From an uncultured bacterium (GTDB taxonomy: Bacteria > Cloacimonadota > Cloacimonadia > Cloacimonadales > Cloacimonadaceae): a DNA stretch of 46,948 nucleotides. Shown here one piece after another: positions 37,301-44,284 of the stretch (positions are counted from its first letter, which is position 1; every line of letters starts with the position of its first letter). The translations under genes and the position numbers were made by a program. The notes under the pieces are model-generated. The model worked only from the letters and a program-made list of their open reading frames with translations, searched no databases and was not told the DNA's origin. The stretch spans positions 1 through 46,948 of the forward strand of contig CALLHY010000072.1 in NCBI GenBank assembly GCA_938009275.1. Reading direction: 5' to 3'.

Positions 37301-37493
37301 GATCACTCCAGAGCTTTGGAACTATCACATTGGCGGATATCAGGTGCTGAATAAATACCTTAAAGACCGCAAAGGCAAAAGCCTGGAAGATCCCATCCAC
37401 TATTGCCGGATAGTTACCGCCCTGGCTAAAACGATAGAGATACAGAGGGAGATAGATGGGGTGTATGGAGAAATAGACAACCAACATTCATAA
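34314..37493 (+). CDS. Single-chain restriction-modification enzyme (type ISP/IIG-like)
   Basis: A 1059-residue enzyme. Residues 1-110 carry a PD-(D/E)xK nuclease pattern: GNPDFRVW, then GYIEAKAP. The N6-adenine methyltransferase domain shows motif I as LLDPAAGTLTFPA near 365-377 and motif IV as MGNPPYSGES near 485-494. The C-terminal 350 residues resemble the specificity domain of LlaBIII-type (type ISP) enzymes, such as LYRPFDIRYTYYTGKS and FPRIPF. True type ISP enzymes are about 1570 residues, with a helicase between nuclease and methylase. No helicase motif occurs here, so it should cut like a type IIG enzyme. It starts with TTG, eight bases after AAGGAG. Both cutting and protection would come from one gene. 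Confidence 0.85.
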   Translation: MIESVLTAYLKDLQAVINQKDGREESFYKCLHDMLMSYAKADGYNEAIVTILPKTTEAGNPDFRVWNGKNRITGYIEAKAPQIYQLDPIATSDQLKRYLATFPNLILTNFYEFRLYQHGHLVDSVTIARASNAINLGKTPPLEKAVEMKDLLSRYFSFSLPAITDPKSLADALAKRTRFLRDEILKYELDEEERKGKKVLLNFYDSFKKLLINNLTIEQFADLYAQTLTYGIFAARTRSVGEFNRELIYKYIPKTLGVLKSIFKFISYEEPPKALEVLIDDIADVLYVTDIKMILHKFYVEGKGSDPIIHFYETFLSVYDPKLRESRGVYYTPEPVVRYIVHSIHNLLKTHFDKKDGLASFDVTLLDPAAGTLTFPAVAIRTAIDEYIAKYGAGNVHTLIKEHILPNFYAIELMMAPYTVGHLKIGYLLAEMGYEMDGDERFKLYLSNTLEPDVPAQLDTIYTHEITEECELANKVKKEEPILVIMGNPPYSGESQNKSSSKKTKDRIWIETLLKQTTDGALDYYQVDGLKLDEKNPKWLQDDYVKFLRFAQWKIHKAGKGIVGMITNHGYLDNPTFRGMRQSLMHTFDEIYILDLHGNSKKKEKCADGSKDENVFDIQQGTAIMFMVKVGSLAEATTNIGSASDTTKVHHYELFGLRQNKYDWLESNVLGKVSYQEIKPSSPFYLFHPEATGYEHYLKWKSLPEIFPVNSVGIVTARDGLTIQPTKCKLRSTIHHFASLDPETARVTYELGKDARDWKVDFAQKDLKESGLKDENIRKVLYRPFDIRYTYYTGKSRGFHCMPRNDVMKHMLHENMGLLVGRQGSVVGDTNLWNLTYICSEVVDFNVFYRGGGLLAPLYLYPDEHNGDIFATTERTYNLNPALLAQKTAQWGELFQPEQLFYYIYAVLYSNIYRQRYAQYLRMDFPRIPFTEDYELFSAMAALGLQLSELHLMTSPLLDTVIAKYQGKGANNMVTEVTYDPTAQTVHINPDKYFEGITPELWNYHIGGYQVLNKYLKDRKGKSLEDPIHYCRIVTALAKTIEIQREIDGVYGEIDNQHS

Positions 37494-37510
37494 CTATAAA
37501 GGAGGTCGGC

Positions 37511-38908
37511 ATGCATAAAGACGAGGTTGTGGGTTTATTTTGGGCTTGTGAGAGTGTAGAACATAAAGTTTATGGGCTATTGAAAGTAGATGAAGATAAC
37601 AGAGCGACTCTAATTCTCTATGATTGGCCCATACCCAATGTAGGCATTGGCCAAATTATGAACAATAGGTACAGCGAGTATTCGATATCATCAATCATCG
37701 GGCAGTTAGAAAATGGTAAATGGGTAGTATTAAGAGATACGAACTACGCCGGTTATCATGTTCACGGGCTTGAAAAATTCACTTTTACTGTGGAATTTAT
37801 TACATACGATATAGATGACCCTCTAAACCTGATGTATAACAAAGTGAGTTTCAAATTCACAAATATTGATCAGCTTATAGGAGAAAAAATAGTCAATCGG
37901 GATTATGACACTGTTAGAAACAGATTGACTCAGGTTAAAATTGGTGATCCCATTTCATCTTCTTATGATATAGATGGCGGAGCTTCCATTACGATAACCC
38001 ATAATTATAGCTTTAACTATAATCAACAGACAACTAGTATTGAAAATAGCACTTATATAGAGTTTAGTTTTCCAATGCTAGTTGATGATAGCAGCTTACT
38101 TAATCATTACCTTATGCCGTTTATGCTATACATGAGTTATCTTGCTGGTGAATATATTGCTCTTGAAGACATAAGTCTTATTCGTGAATCATCGAATAAA
38201 GATAAAGAATACTACCCTACTATCCATAGGTTGATCAATAAACCACCTTCAATAGTTAACGAGCATCCACTTAATCTTCGTGGCATGAAGAAAGAGGAAT
38301 TTGGGGCTATCTTCCTTAGGTTCCGAAGTATCTATGAATCTAATCCGCTGATATTTAATCTGATCGTCCTGCAAACACAACGATCAAGCATAGTTTTAGA
38401 ATACAAGTTTATCACTCTTGTGGGTGCACTGGATTCAATAGTCTATGACTTGATAGAAAACTCTAGATACATAGCGAAAGGCGATTATGCTGAGAAAGTT
38501 GTTAAGCCTATTGAAGAGTATCTGAAAAGTTTTGAGATTATTGAAAACAATCCAGGCTTATGCGACAGAGTTATGGAGCAGATTAGAAACGCAAATATCA
38601 AGAACTTTAAGCCTATGCTCGAGGTTGCTATTGAGAAGCACAAGACCATTCTGCCAGAGCAAGTTGTGCTTAAGAAAGACATTATGGTTTCAAATATATG
38701 CAATTTTCGAGCAGATTATGTCCATTTTAGGAAGGTCAAAGCGAAACAAGATACAGAATACTATAGTGAGTTTAGTAATACATATCGATACGTTTATTGT
38801 TTGGTAGATGCGATTATCTACTCAAAGATTGGAATTTCTGATAGTTATGCAAAGCAACTTATTGAATCTAAGTATAAGTGGTTGATCGCGTACCTTTCGA
38901 AATTGTAG
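37511..38908 (+). CDS. ApeA-like HEPN defence protein
   Basis: A 465-residue protein behind a perfect AGGAGG site, 17 bases after the restriction enzyme gene. The N-terminal 300 residues match the beta-rich ApeA N-terminal domain in style (GLFWACESVEHKVYGLL and YSEYSISSIIGQLENGKW), and the C-terminal 150 are helical. They hold an R-x4-H motif in FRADYVHFRK, the HEPN ribonuclease active site. ApeA is a known single-gene anti-phage system thought to cut RNA and stop growth of the infected cell. The family call is by pattern memory, without a search. Confidence 0.7.
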   Translation: MHKDEVVGLFWACESVEHKVYGLLKVDEDNRATLILYDWPIPNVGIGQIMNNRYSEYSISSIIGQLENGKWVVLRDTNYAGYHVHGLEKFTFTVEFITYDIDDPLNLMYNKVSFKFTNIDQLIGEKIVNRDYDTVRNRLTQVKIGDPISSSYDIDGGASITITHNYSFNYNQQTTSIENSTYIEFSFPMLVDDSSLLNHYLMPFMLYMSYLAGEYIALEDISLIRESSNKDKEYYPTIHRLINKPPSIVNEHPLNLRGMKKEEFGAIFLRFRSIYESNPLIFNLIVLQTQRSSIVLEYKFITLVGALDSIVYDLIENSRYIAKGDYAEKVVKPIEEYLKSFEIIENNPGLCDRVMEQIRNANIKNFKPMLEVAIEKHKTILPEQVVLKKDIMVSNICNFRADYVHFRKVKAKQDTEYYSEFSNTYRYVYCLVDAIIYSKIGISDSYAKQLIESKYKWLIAYLSKL

Positions 38909-39010
38909 GGGTTATGTAAATGATGTATTTGAATCTTCGTGGTACCAATTGTTTAGATTCAATAGTCTCTGTTTTTGCTCAGCAGTAGATCAGTCTAAGT
39001 AAGATGAAAG

Positions 39011-39667
39011 CTACTGCGTAAGCTTATCTGGATCAGCACTGTAAATCCTATCCCAAACGCCTTGCTCCAATAGGAAGTCTGTGATGAACTTAAAATTAGA
39101 AATGGAGAAGTAATAGGCATTGGTGCATAACAGTGCTTTTACGTCCAAATCTACTAACCGCTTTATCTGGTCTGGGTTAAGAATGCCCTTTTTCCAGAGG
39201 CAATGCAGATACCAACGTCTCTCCAGTGAGTTCTGAGTTTCATCATAGGTTTCCCAAAAATCTTCCCAGTCCACATATACTCTTTCCCACTTATGCATAG
39301 AGCAATCAATGTAATCTGCATCTCCAACTGCATTGCCATGTGAGCCATAATCGGTATTTAGAAAGGTGAAGTATAGCTCATGTTCAATTAGAAATTCCTC
39401 TATCAGTTTTTGGAGTGATCGATGGAAGGTGTTGAACAGCGGATGTCTTAGCCATTGCACATCCAGCATCTTAAGCCTGAAAAGTTGGGTTTCGCTAAGG
39501 TGATTGCCATAGTATTGACGATTCAACGCTTCCCTTGCCTTAATGGGCGAGTGCATAAAATCCGAGTGATACTCTTTCAAGTCTTCAGGTTTTGCGTTTT
39601 CCCATATATTCAGATATGCTTCTATTCTGGTTTGAAACAGCCTTATGCTCTCCTCAGTGTATATCAT
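39011..39667 (-). CDS. Unknown protein
   Basis: A 218-residue protein, acidic, rich in Trp, Tyr and His, and predicted mainly helical. ATG at 39667 follows a good AAGGAG. I recognise no family. No membrane or signal segment is seen. It is read toward the ApeA-like gene and away from the left-end copy at 39834. Its reading frame is intact, so it is likely a true gene, perhaps a further defence or immunity factor. Confidence 0.7.
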   Translation of the reverse strand: MIYTEESIRLFQTRIEAYLNIWENAKPEDLKEYHSDFMHSPIKAREALNRQYYGNHLSETQLFRLKMLDVQWLRHPLFNTFHRSLQKLIEEFLIEHELYFTFLNTDYGSHGNAVGDADYIDCSMHKWERVYVDWEDFWETYDETQNSLERRWYLHCLWKKGILNPDQIKRLVDLDVKALLCTNAYYFSISNFKFITDFLLEQGVWDRIYSADPDKLTQ

Positions 39668-40062
39668 ATTAACTCCTTGGGTTGTTCTTTATTCATTGCT
39701 CAGGACTGCCTTGCTTCATGGCATAAGCCTTTGCTTGCTGATACATAAACCCTTGTATGCAAGAAGGTATATATCATAATCCATGTCAAGAACTTCGTGC
39801 TCGCTGATGGTCTCCATTACCAGGGTAGGTGATTATAAATTGACACCCCAAATGTCATATAGCCATCACTGTGACAAAGTGGCATAAACCTTTATCCGGT
39901 GCAGAGATGCATAAGACCGCCTAGGTTTACATTGTTCTAAAATAACCCAATTGTGAATTTGATAGGTAAGGTAATTACACGAGTTTCCCATATTTTATTA
40001 GCGTTAAGGATTGGCTTGACAAATTTTCTGGTTATGGAAAGCATATCGTTGAGGAATAATTG
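39668..40062. other. Intergenic region holding a transposon left-end copy
   Basis: No gene is present. A short left-end copy occupies about 39834-39921. The segment from 39922 to 40062 is AT-rich and probably carries the promoter for the DUF488 gene, but no strong -35/-10 pair stands out. TTGACA at 40016-40021 is the best -35 candidate. Confidence 0.45.
39834..39921 (+). repeat. Left-end copy A (second transposon family)
   Basis: TATAAA, T, then TGACACCCCAAATGTCATAT, the same start as copies B and C. CACTGTGACA at 39867-39876 is an exact match to the word repeated at 46726-46905. It lines up with the other two copies for about 86 bases and then diverges, so it lacks the inner TGTCACAGTG part. 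Confidence 0.7.
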
Positions 40063-40932
40063 ATGTTATACACACGTCAAAAAGAGCTACTATACGTAAT
40101 CTCCCGTTTGGGAACAGCAGGAAGAACCCAGCTACAGAAGCTGGAGTTTTTGGCGTGTCTGAATAGAGATAAGCCTACCTACAGCTTCTTTCCTTATAAG
40201 TTTGGCCCGTATTCTCTTATCTTGCAGAAAGACCTGGACTATTTAGCCACCAATGGCTTTCTGAACTTTAAGGATGAGCATTACACTTGCGTTGTTGCAG
40301 AGCAAAAACTGACAGATAAGGATAGACTTGAAGTGATCGACAAAACGATAGGTCGTTTCGAGGGATATAGTGCTACCGGGCTGATGGAATACATCTATAG
40401 GACATCTCCATATTGTGCCATCAGAAGCGAAAGAGCCGAAGAGCTGTTGTCACCCTCTGAATTGCAAGCTGTGCAGAGAATGAATCCAGATACTGAAACT
40501 CCCTGCTTGTTCACGATCGGTTATGAAGGCCGAAGCATTGATGAGTATCTGGATATCTTGATACGCAATGGGGTAAAGTTACTTATCGATGTGCGGGCAA
40601 ATGGTGTTAGTATGAAGCCGGAATTCAGCAGTAAACGGCTTTCCGGTTACTGTACATTGGTAGGAATTGGATATAAGCACCATTCGGCAATTGGGATAGC
40701 CTCCGAAAAAAGAAAAGGCACGTATAACAAGGCTGATCTATTCGACGAGTACCTGCAAGAGTTGCGCAACGATAAAGCTAACGATTTGGTTAACATATAT
40801 GATGATGCGCTTATTGGAAAACGCGTTGCCTTCACCTGTTTCGAAAGAGAGCCACAGGATTGTCACAGGCAGATAGTGGTAGAGGAATTGATATCAAAGT
40901 TCTCAATGGAGGTAAGCCTAAAGCATCTATGA
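40063..40932 (+). CDS. DUF488 protein with N-terminal HTH-like domain
   Basis: A 289-residue protein. Residues 145-285 are a DUF488 domain: FTIGYEGRSIDEYLDILI, LLIDVRANGVSMKPEFS and, near the end, FTCFEREPQDCHRQI, with the conserved Cys-His-Arg. The N-terminal 110 residues look like a winged helix (SRLGTAGRTQLQKLEFLACL). DUF488 proteins are often found in defence islands and are thought to act on nucleic acids or nucleotides; the reaction is not known. ATG at 40063 follows GAGG; a TTG at 40060 also lies in frame. It shares ATGA with the next gene, so they form one unit. Confidence 0.75.
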   Translation: MLYTRQKELLYVISRLGTAGRTQLQKLEFLACLNRDKPTYSFFPYKFGPYSLILQKDLDYLATNGFLNFKDEHYTCVVAEQKLTDKDRLEVIDKTIGRFEGYSATGLMEYIYRTSPYCAIRSERAEELLSPSELQAVQRMNPDTETPCLFTIGYEGRSIDEYLDILIRNGVKLLIDVRANGVSMKPEFSSKRLSGYCTLVGIGYKHHSAIGIASEKRKGTYNKADLFDEYLQELRNDKANDLVNIYDDALIGKRVAFTCFEREPQDCHRQIVVEELISKFSMEVSLKHL

Positions 40933-41714
40933 AGAAACGTATATTGATAACCGTTAAGACGTATCCAAACCCCTCTAAGAACTATCAGGAAACAGTTTGT
41001 ACTGCGGGTTTTGATGAAGACAAGAATTGGATTAGGATATATCCGATAAACTTTAGGGCAAAGCCGACAGAGCAGCAGTATAAGAAGTTTCAATGGATAG
41101 AATTGGATTTAAATAAAACATCTGGTAGAGATTTCAGACCAGAGAGCTATCGGCTGGCAGATATGGATGAAGATATCCAGATCCTGGAATTCATAAAGAG
41201 TTGGGATGTGAGAAACGAGTATGTGCTGCATAAAGTTTATGACTCTATGAAGGCATTGCTATGCGACTCTCAGGATCCCAAGAATGTATCACTGGCAACC
41301 TATAAACCAGCAGAAGTAATCAAAGTACATTATGAAGCGGATAGAACGGATTGGGACAAAGAGCAATCTGACTATTTTTCTCAGATGAGCATTTTCGATT
41401 ATGAGAACAAGCCTCTAAAGAAGCTACCCTATAAGTTCAAGTATGAGTTTTTGGATGGGCAGGGGAGTAGGCACGATATGCAGGTTCTGGATTGGGAGAT
41501 TGGTGCGCTGTATTGGAATTGTATTAGAAGCAGTGCCGATGAGCACCATGCATGTAACAAAGTGATAGACAAGCTGAACGATATAGCAAGCAAAAAGGAG
41601 CTGTACTTCATCCTTGGTTCTACACTCGACCATCACCAGAGGAGGCTGTACAATCCGTTTACTATAGTGGGTCTATATTATACTCCCCGGGATGAGCAAA
41701 CGTCCATCTTCTGA
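40929..41714 (+). CDS. Dual-OB-like protein paired with DUF488
   Basis: A 261-residue protein starting at the ATG inside ATGA, which overlaps the DUF488 stop. The opening MKKRILITVKTYPNPSK, then VCTAGFDEDKNWIRIYPINF is what I recall of the 'dual OB-containing domain' family, which occurs beside DUF488. OB folds bind nucleic acid. The C-terminal LYNPFTIVGLYYTP is likewise family-like. Together the two genes fill the block between two left-end copies (39834 and 41742) and so form a movable pair. Confidence 0.6.
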   Translation: MKKRILITVKTYPNPSKNYQETVCTAGFDEDKNWIRIYPINFRAKPTEQQYKKFQWIELDLNKTSGRDFRPESYRLADMDEDIQILEFIKSWDVRNEYVLHKVYDSMKALLCDSQDPKNVSLATYKPAEVIKVHYEADRTDWDKEQSDYFSQMSIFDYENKPLKKLPYKFKYEFLDGQGSRHDMQVLDWEIGALYWNCIRSSADEHHACNKVIDKLNDIASKKELYFILGSTLDHHQRRLYNPFTIVGLYYTPRDEQTSIF

Positions 41715-41718
41715 TATT

Positions 41719-41742
41719 GTTTCGGCATGTTTAGCAATGCTT
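41719..41742 (+). repeat. Block-boundary repeat, copy 1
   Basis: GTTTCGGCATGTTTAGCAAT and four more bases, ending at TATAAA of left-end copy B. It matches 43290-43313 at 20 of 24 positions. There, about 55 further bases follow before the next left end. Confidence 0.6.
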
Positions 41743-41940
41743 ATAAAGTGACACCCCAAATGCATATAGCCATCAGTGTGACAAAGTGCATTCGCCTTTA
41801 TCTGGTGCAGAGATACTTAGGACTGCTTTCGGAAAGATGTCACAGTGGTTTTGGACTTCTTTGAACTGGTTTGTGACAGCTTTATGTCAAATATGGACTG
41901 ATTTCAGCCTGGTTTTGGAACTGCCTGAATCCATCGAAAT
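41742..41940 (+). repeat. Left-end copy B (second transposon family)
   Basis: TATAAA, G, TGACACCCCAAATG, followed by CAGTGTGACA, an exact TGTCACAGTG at 41838-41847, TTTGTGACAG and ATGTCAAATATGGACTG. About 90% identical by eye to copy C over roughly 195 bases. The outer tip points left, so interior DNA would lie to the right. It covers most of the 250-base gap between the dual-OB-like gene and the LamG gene. Confidence 0.8.
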
Positions 41941-41964
41941 GTATCAGTCCGATATCTTCCCCGT

Positions 41965-42906
41965 TTAGCGATAGGCTCTCACAAAGAAAAACATCCTATC
42001 GGATACCGGGGTGGACCATTGAGTAGTCTGAAGTCCAGAGGCGGCCAAGATCCATTCTTCGTGGGGTAGGGAGGGATCGGTGGAACTGAAAACTTGGTAG
42101 CTGGTGGCAGTGGGCACGGGATTCCAGTTCAATTGGATGAGGCCTTCCGCTCTGGTGACGCTCAGCGCTTCTGGAGCTATCAGATCTCCCAGGATTCCGG
42201 CTAGTTCCTGGATCTCGGATTGCGAGAGCTGGCGGTTGTATATCCTCACATCATCAATCTTACCGTGAAAATGATAGCCATTGCCCTGGGAATCGCTGCC
42301 AATACACAAATCATACTCTGTATTGGGATTGGGAGAAGGGATACTTCTACTGGTCACCTGGGTTCCATTGACAAAGAGCGCGGCAATATGATCAGTATTG
42401 TTATATGTAACAAGTAGATGGGTCCAGGTGTCCAGCGGAATGGATCCCGGTGAATACGCTCTGGGATCATCCCCACCGCTTACCTGATAATAGAGCTTAC
42501 CTACTCCCTGGCTACTTGCGGATTGCTGTCCAGTAATAGAAAAGAACCAGCCATCCTCAGTAAGTGGACCCCTCTTCACCAACAAAGCGTCTTGATAACC
42601 AACGTTTCTCTGGGTCTCGATGACCCAGACGCTGATGCTGAAATCCGTGTTGCTCAGACGCAGAGGTATGCTATCTTCCACCAGGATGTAATCGTTTATT
42701 CCGTCAAAGAGATAGGCAGCGTCAGGATTTCCCAGCCGGTCGGTGGTCAGGGATGCGCCATATACTGTCCCGGGATTGTTATTGCCGCTGGCATCATCGG
42801 CAGAGCCTGAAAAGGGGAAATGGGCGATGAGTCCGTCGTTCAAATCAGCAGCCAATCCAGTTGCGCTGATCAGGACAATCGCGATCAAAATATGGGGAAG
42901 CTTCAC
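41965..42906 (-). CDS. Secreted LamG-domain protein with a fibronectin-like tail
   Basis: A 313-residue exported protein. MKLPHILIAIVLISATGLAA is a standard signal peptide. Residues 25-230 are a concanavalin-A/LamG fold: LIAHFPFSGSADDASGNNN, then FDGINDYILVEDS, FSISVWV, and the closing YHFHGKIDDVRIYNRQLS. A fibronectin type III-like module follows (LIQLNWNPVPTATSYQVFS). It probably binds sugars or surfaces outside the cell. GTG start after AGGAGG. It is the one gene in the island with no clear defence link and it fills its own block between left-end copies B and C. Confidence 0.8.
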   Translation of the reverse strand: MKLPHILIAIVLISATGLAADLNDGLIAHFPFSGSADDASGNNNPGTVYGASLTTDRLGNPDAAYLFDGINDYILVEDSIPLRLSNTDFSISVWVIETQRNVGYQDALLVKRGPLTEDGWFFSITGQQSASSQGVGKLYYQVSGGDDPRAYSPGSIPLDTWTHLLVTYNNTDHIAALFVNGTQVTSRSIPSPNPNTEYDLCIGSDSQGNGYHFHGKIDDVRIYNRQLSQSEIQELAGILGDLIAPEALSVTRAEGLIQLNWNPVPTATSYQVFSSTDPSLPHEEWILAASGLQTTQWSTPVSDRMFFFVRAYR

Positions 42907-43289
42907 TCTTCACCTCCTCACCGCTTTCGCTGGCGGTGTTGAATTTTGCAAGATTCTCCCCTGGAAACGCATTGCACGCTCTCCAGGGAACCATTCAGGA
43001 TGGCAGGATTATGGCTAACCTGCTGTTTTAATTCCATACATCCTGATACCGAAGGCTGGAACTGAGTTAACAGCAACACATTCATAGGAACTCCTTGTGC
43101 CAAACTAGTGGTATTCATCGGATCATACTGGGGATATGTTGTCAAGCACAAAGCTGTAGATAACCCCGGGTCTGGATAGCTACCACCGCAGGTAAGACAG
43201 GTGTGGGGAGTGGGAAGTATGTGGATTTTATAGTTGGTCAGTGGCGGGTTGGGCACAATTTTCGTCGCTTCATTAGCAACGATCAATTT

Positions 43290-43313
43290 GTTTCAGCATG
43301 TTTAACAACGCTT
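43290..43313 (+). repeat. Block-boundary repeat, copy 2
   Basis: GTTTCAGCATGTTTAACAAC and four more bases, matching 41719-41742 at 20 of 24 positions. In both places it lies just outside a left end, suggesting that the cargo blocks have homologous outer borders. Confidence 0.6.
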
Positions 43314-43339
43314 TAGGCGGCTGGCCAAAAAATAAAACC

Positions 43340-43368
43340 CATTTTTGTCCATTTTTCTCATTTTTGTC
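43340..43368 (+). repeat. Three CATTTTTGTC-like units against left-end copy C
   Basis: CATTTTTGTC (43340-43349), CATTTTTCTC (43350-43359) and ATTTTTGTC (43360-43368), then TATAAA. The TTGTC next to TATAAA resembles the right end of the first element (TTGTCAC, TATAAA), so this could be a degenerate right end. Confidence 0.4.
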
Positions 43369-43567
43369 TATAAAGTGACACCCCAAATGTCATATATTCA
43401 TCAGTGTGACAATGAGGCATAAGCCTTTATCTGGTGCAGAGATGCTTAGGACTGCATTCGGAAAGATGTCACAGTGGTTTTGGACTTCTTTGGACTAGTT
43501 TGTGACAGCTTTGTGTCAAATATGGACTGATTTCAGACTAGTTTCGGAACTTGCTGATTCTCAACAA
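43369..43567 (+). repeat. Left-end copy C (second transposon family)
   Basis: TATAAA, G, TGACACCCCAAATGTCATAT at the tip; CAGTGTGACA; an exact TGTCACAGTG near 43467-43476; TTTGTGACAG; and TGTGTCAAATATGGAC. It is the closest of the three copies to the second element's repressor and thus its most likely current left end. Confidence 0.8.
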
Positions 43568-43678
43568 TATAGACCAGTTGGAAAGACTCGCAGTGCAAGT
43601 GGGTAACCGGAGATGTGGAATAATATCAGAACTCTGAAAAGAGTCTTATGTTGCTGATGATATAGCGCATATCATAGA

Positions 43679-44284
43679 TCATGCATATTCCAAAAGCAAG
43701 CTTGCAAGGTTGTATATTCTAGTGCCTATCTGTGGTAGAAGCCTATGTTTTGGATTCACATCGAGTAACCGAGAGTTATTAATGGCAATATCGGTTTTCG
43801 CAAAGTAGTCTATCTCATTTGAACCAGAAACACTGTTCGCATGAATAGCCTGATTGATAGCACTCTTTGAACATAATACAGATTCATTCTCTTTAACAGA
43901 ATCTGCATCTTGATAATGCAGCAAGAGCCAAATCTCAAAGCAAGGATTTGATATGGCGACATCGAAATTTCTCTGATAAGCATCATCTACAGTCTTGGCA
44001 AGATTGGCACCCCAACGGTCGGTATCAATAACTAGCCAGTATACATAGTGTGCGGATATATCTGACTCGTTTTTTCTGATTGTTTTCTGGAAATCTATCA
44101 CATAACCAATGACTGAATCTGGGCTTGAATGGGTTGATTCCCTATCTATTACTCTTACTCTCGCCTGAGGGATCTTGTAGAATGCAATAAATTCCTGGAA
44201 GTATCTCTGTTCAGTTACGCTACCTTCAGTAAATATGAAGACTTTTCGAGGAATAAGGTTTTGTGGTTTGCGGGAGTATTTCAT
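43679..44284 (-). CDS. RloB-like protein (AbiLii)
   Basis: A 201-residue RloB-family protein. It starts ARKxx-like (KYSRKPQNLIPRKVFIFTEG), with VTEQRYFQEF, and keeps the acidic pair in YWLVIDTDRWG and the family's NPCFEIWLLLHYQD. These acidic residues suggest a TOPRIM-like nuclease centre. RloB is always found with an RloA-type ATPase, here overlapping by four bases (ATGA). In Lactococcus the pair is AbiL, an abortive-infection system. Activity on tRNA or DNA is not resolved from sequence. Confidence 0.8.
   Translation of the reverse strand: MKYSRKPQNLIPRKVFIFTEGSVTEQRYFQEFIAFYKIPQARVRVIDRESTHSSPDSVIGYVIDFQKTIRKNESDISAHYVYWLVIDTDRWGANLAKTVDDAYQRNFDVAISNPCFEIWLLLHYQDADSVKENESVLCSKSAINQAIHANSVSGSNEIDYFAKTDIAINNSRLLDVNPKHRLLPQIGTRIYNLASLLLEYA

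Larger units (their letters stand above)
42907..43678. other. Intergenic region with fragment-like frame and left-end copy C
   Basis: From 42918 to 43286 one minus-strand frame of 122 codons is open but starts with TTG and has no ribosome site; it could be a decayed gene. The repeat at 43290-43313 and three CATTTTTGTC-like units (43340-43368) follow. Left-end copy C spans 43369-43567. Nothing else was seen up to the RloB stop at 43679. Confidence 0.45.

Noticed and set aside
42918..43286. Minus-strand frame of 122 codons between the LamG gene and left-end copy C
   Set aside because: It starts with TTG, has no ribosome site and no recognised domain. A short Cys-rich stretch (CLTCGG) made it worth a look, and it may be a remnant of a secreted protein, but support is too thin.
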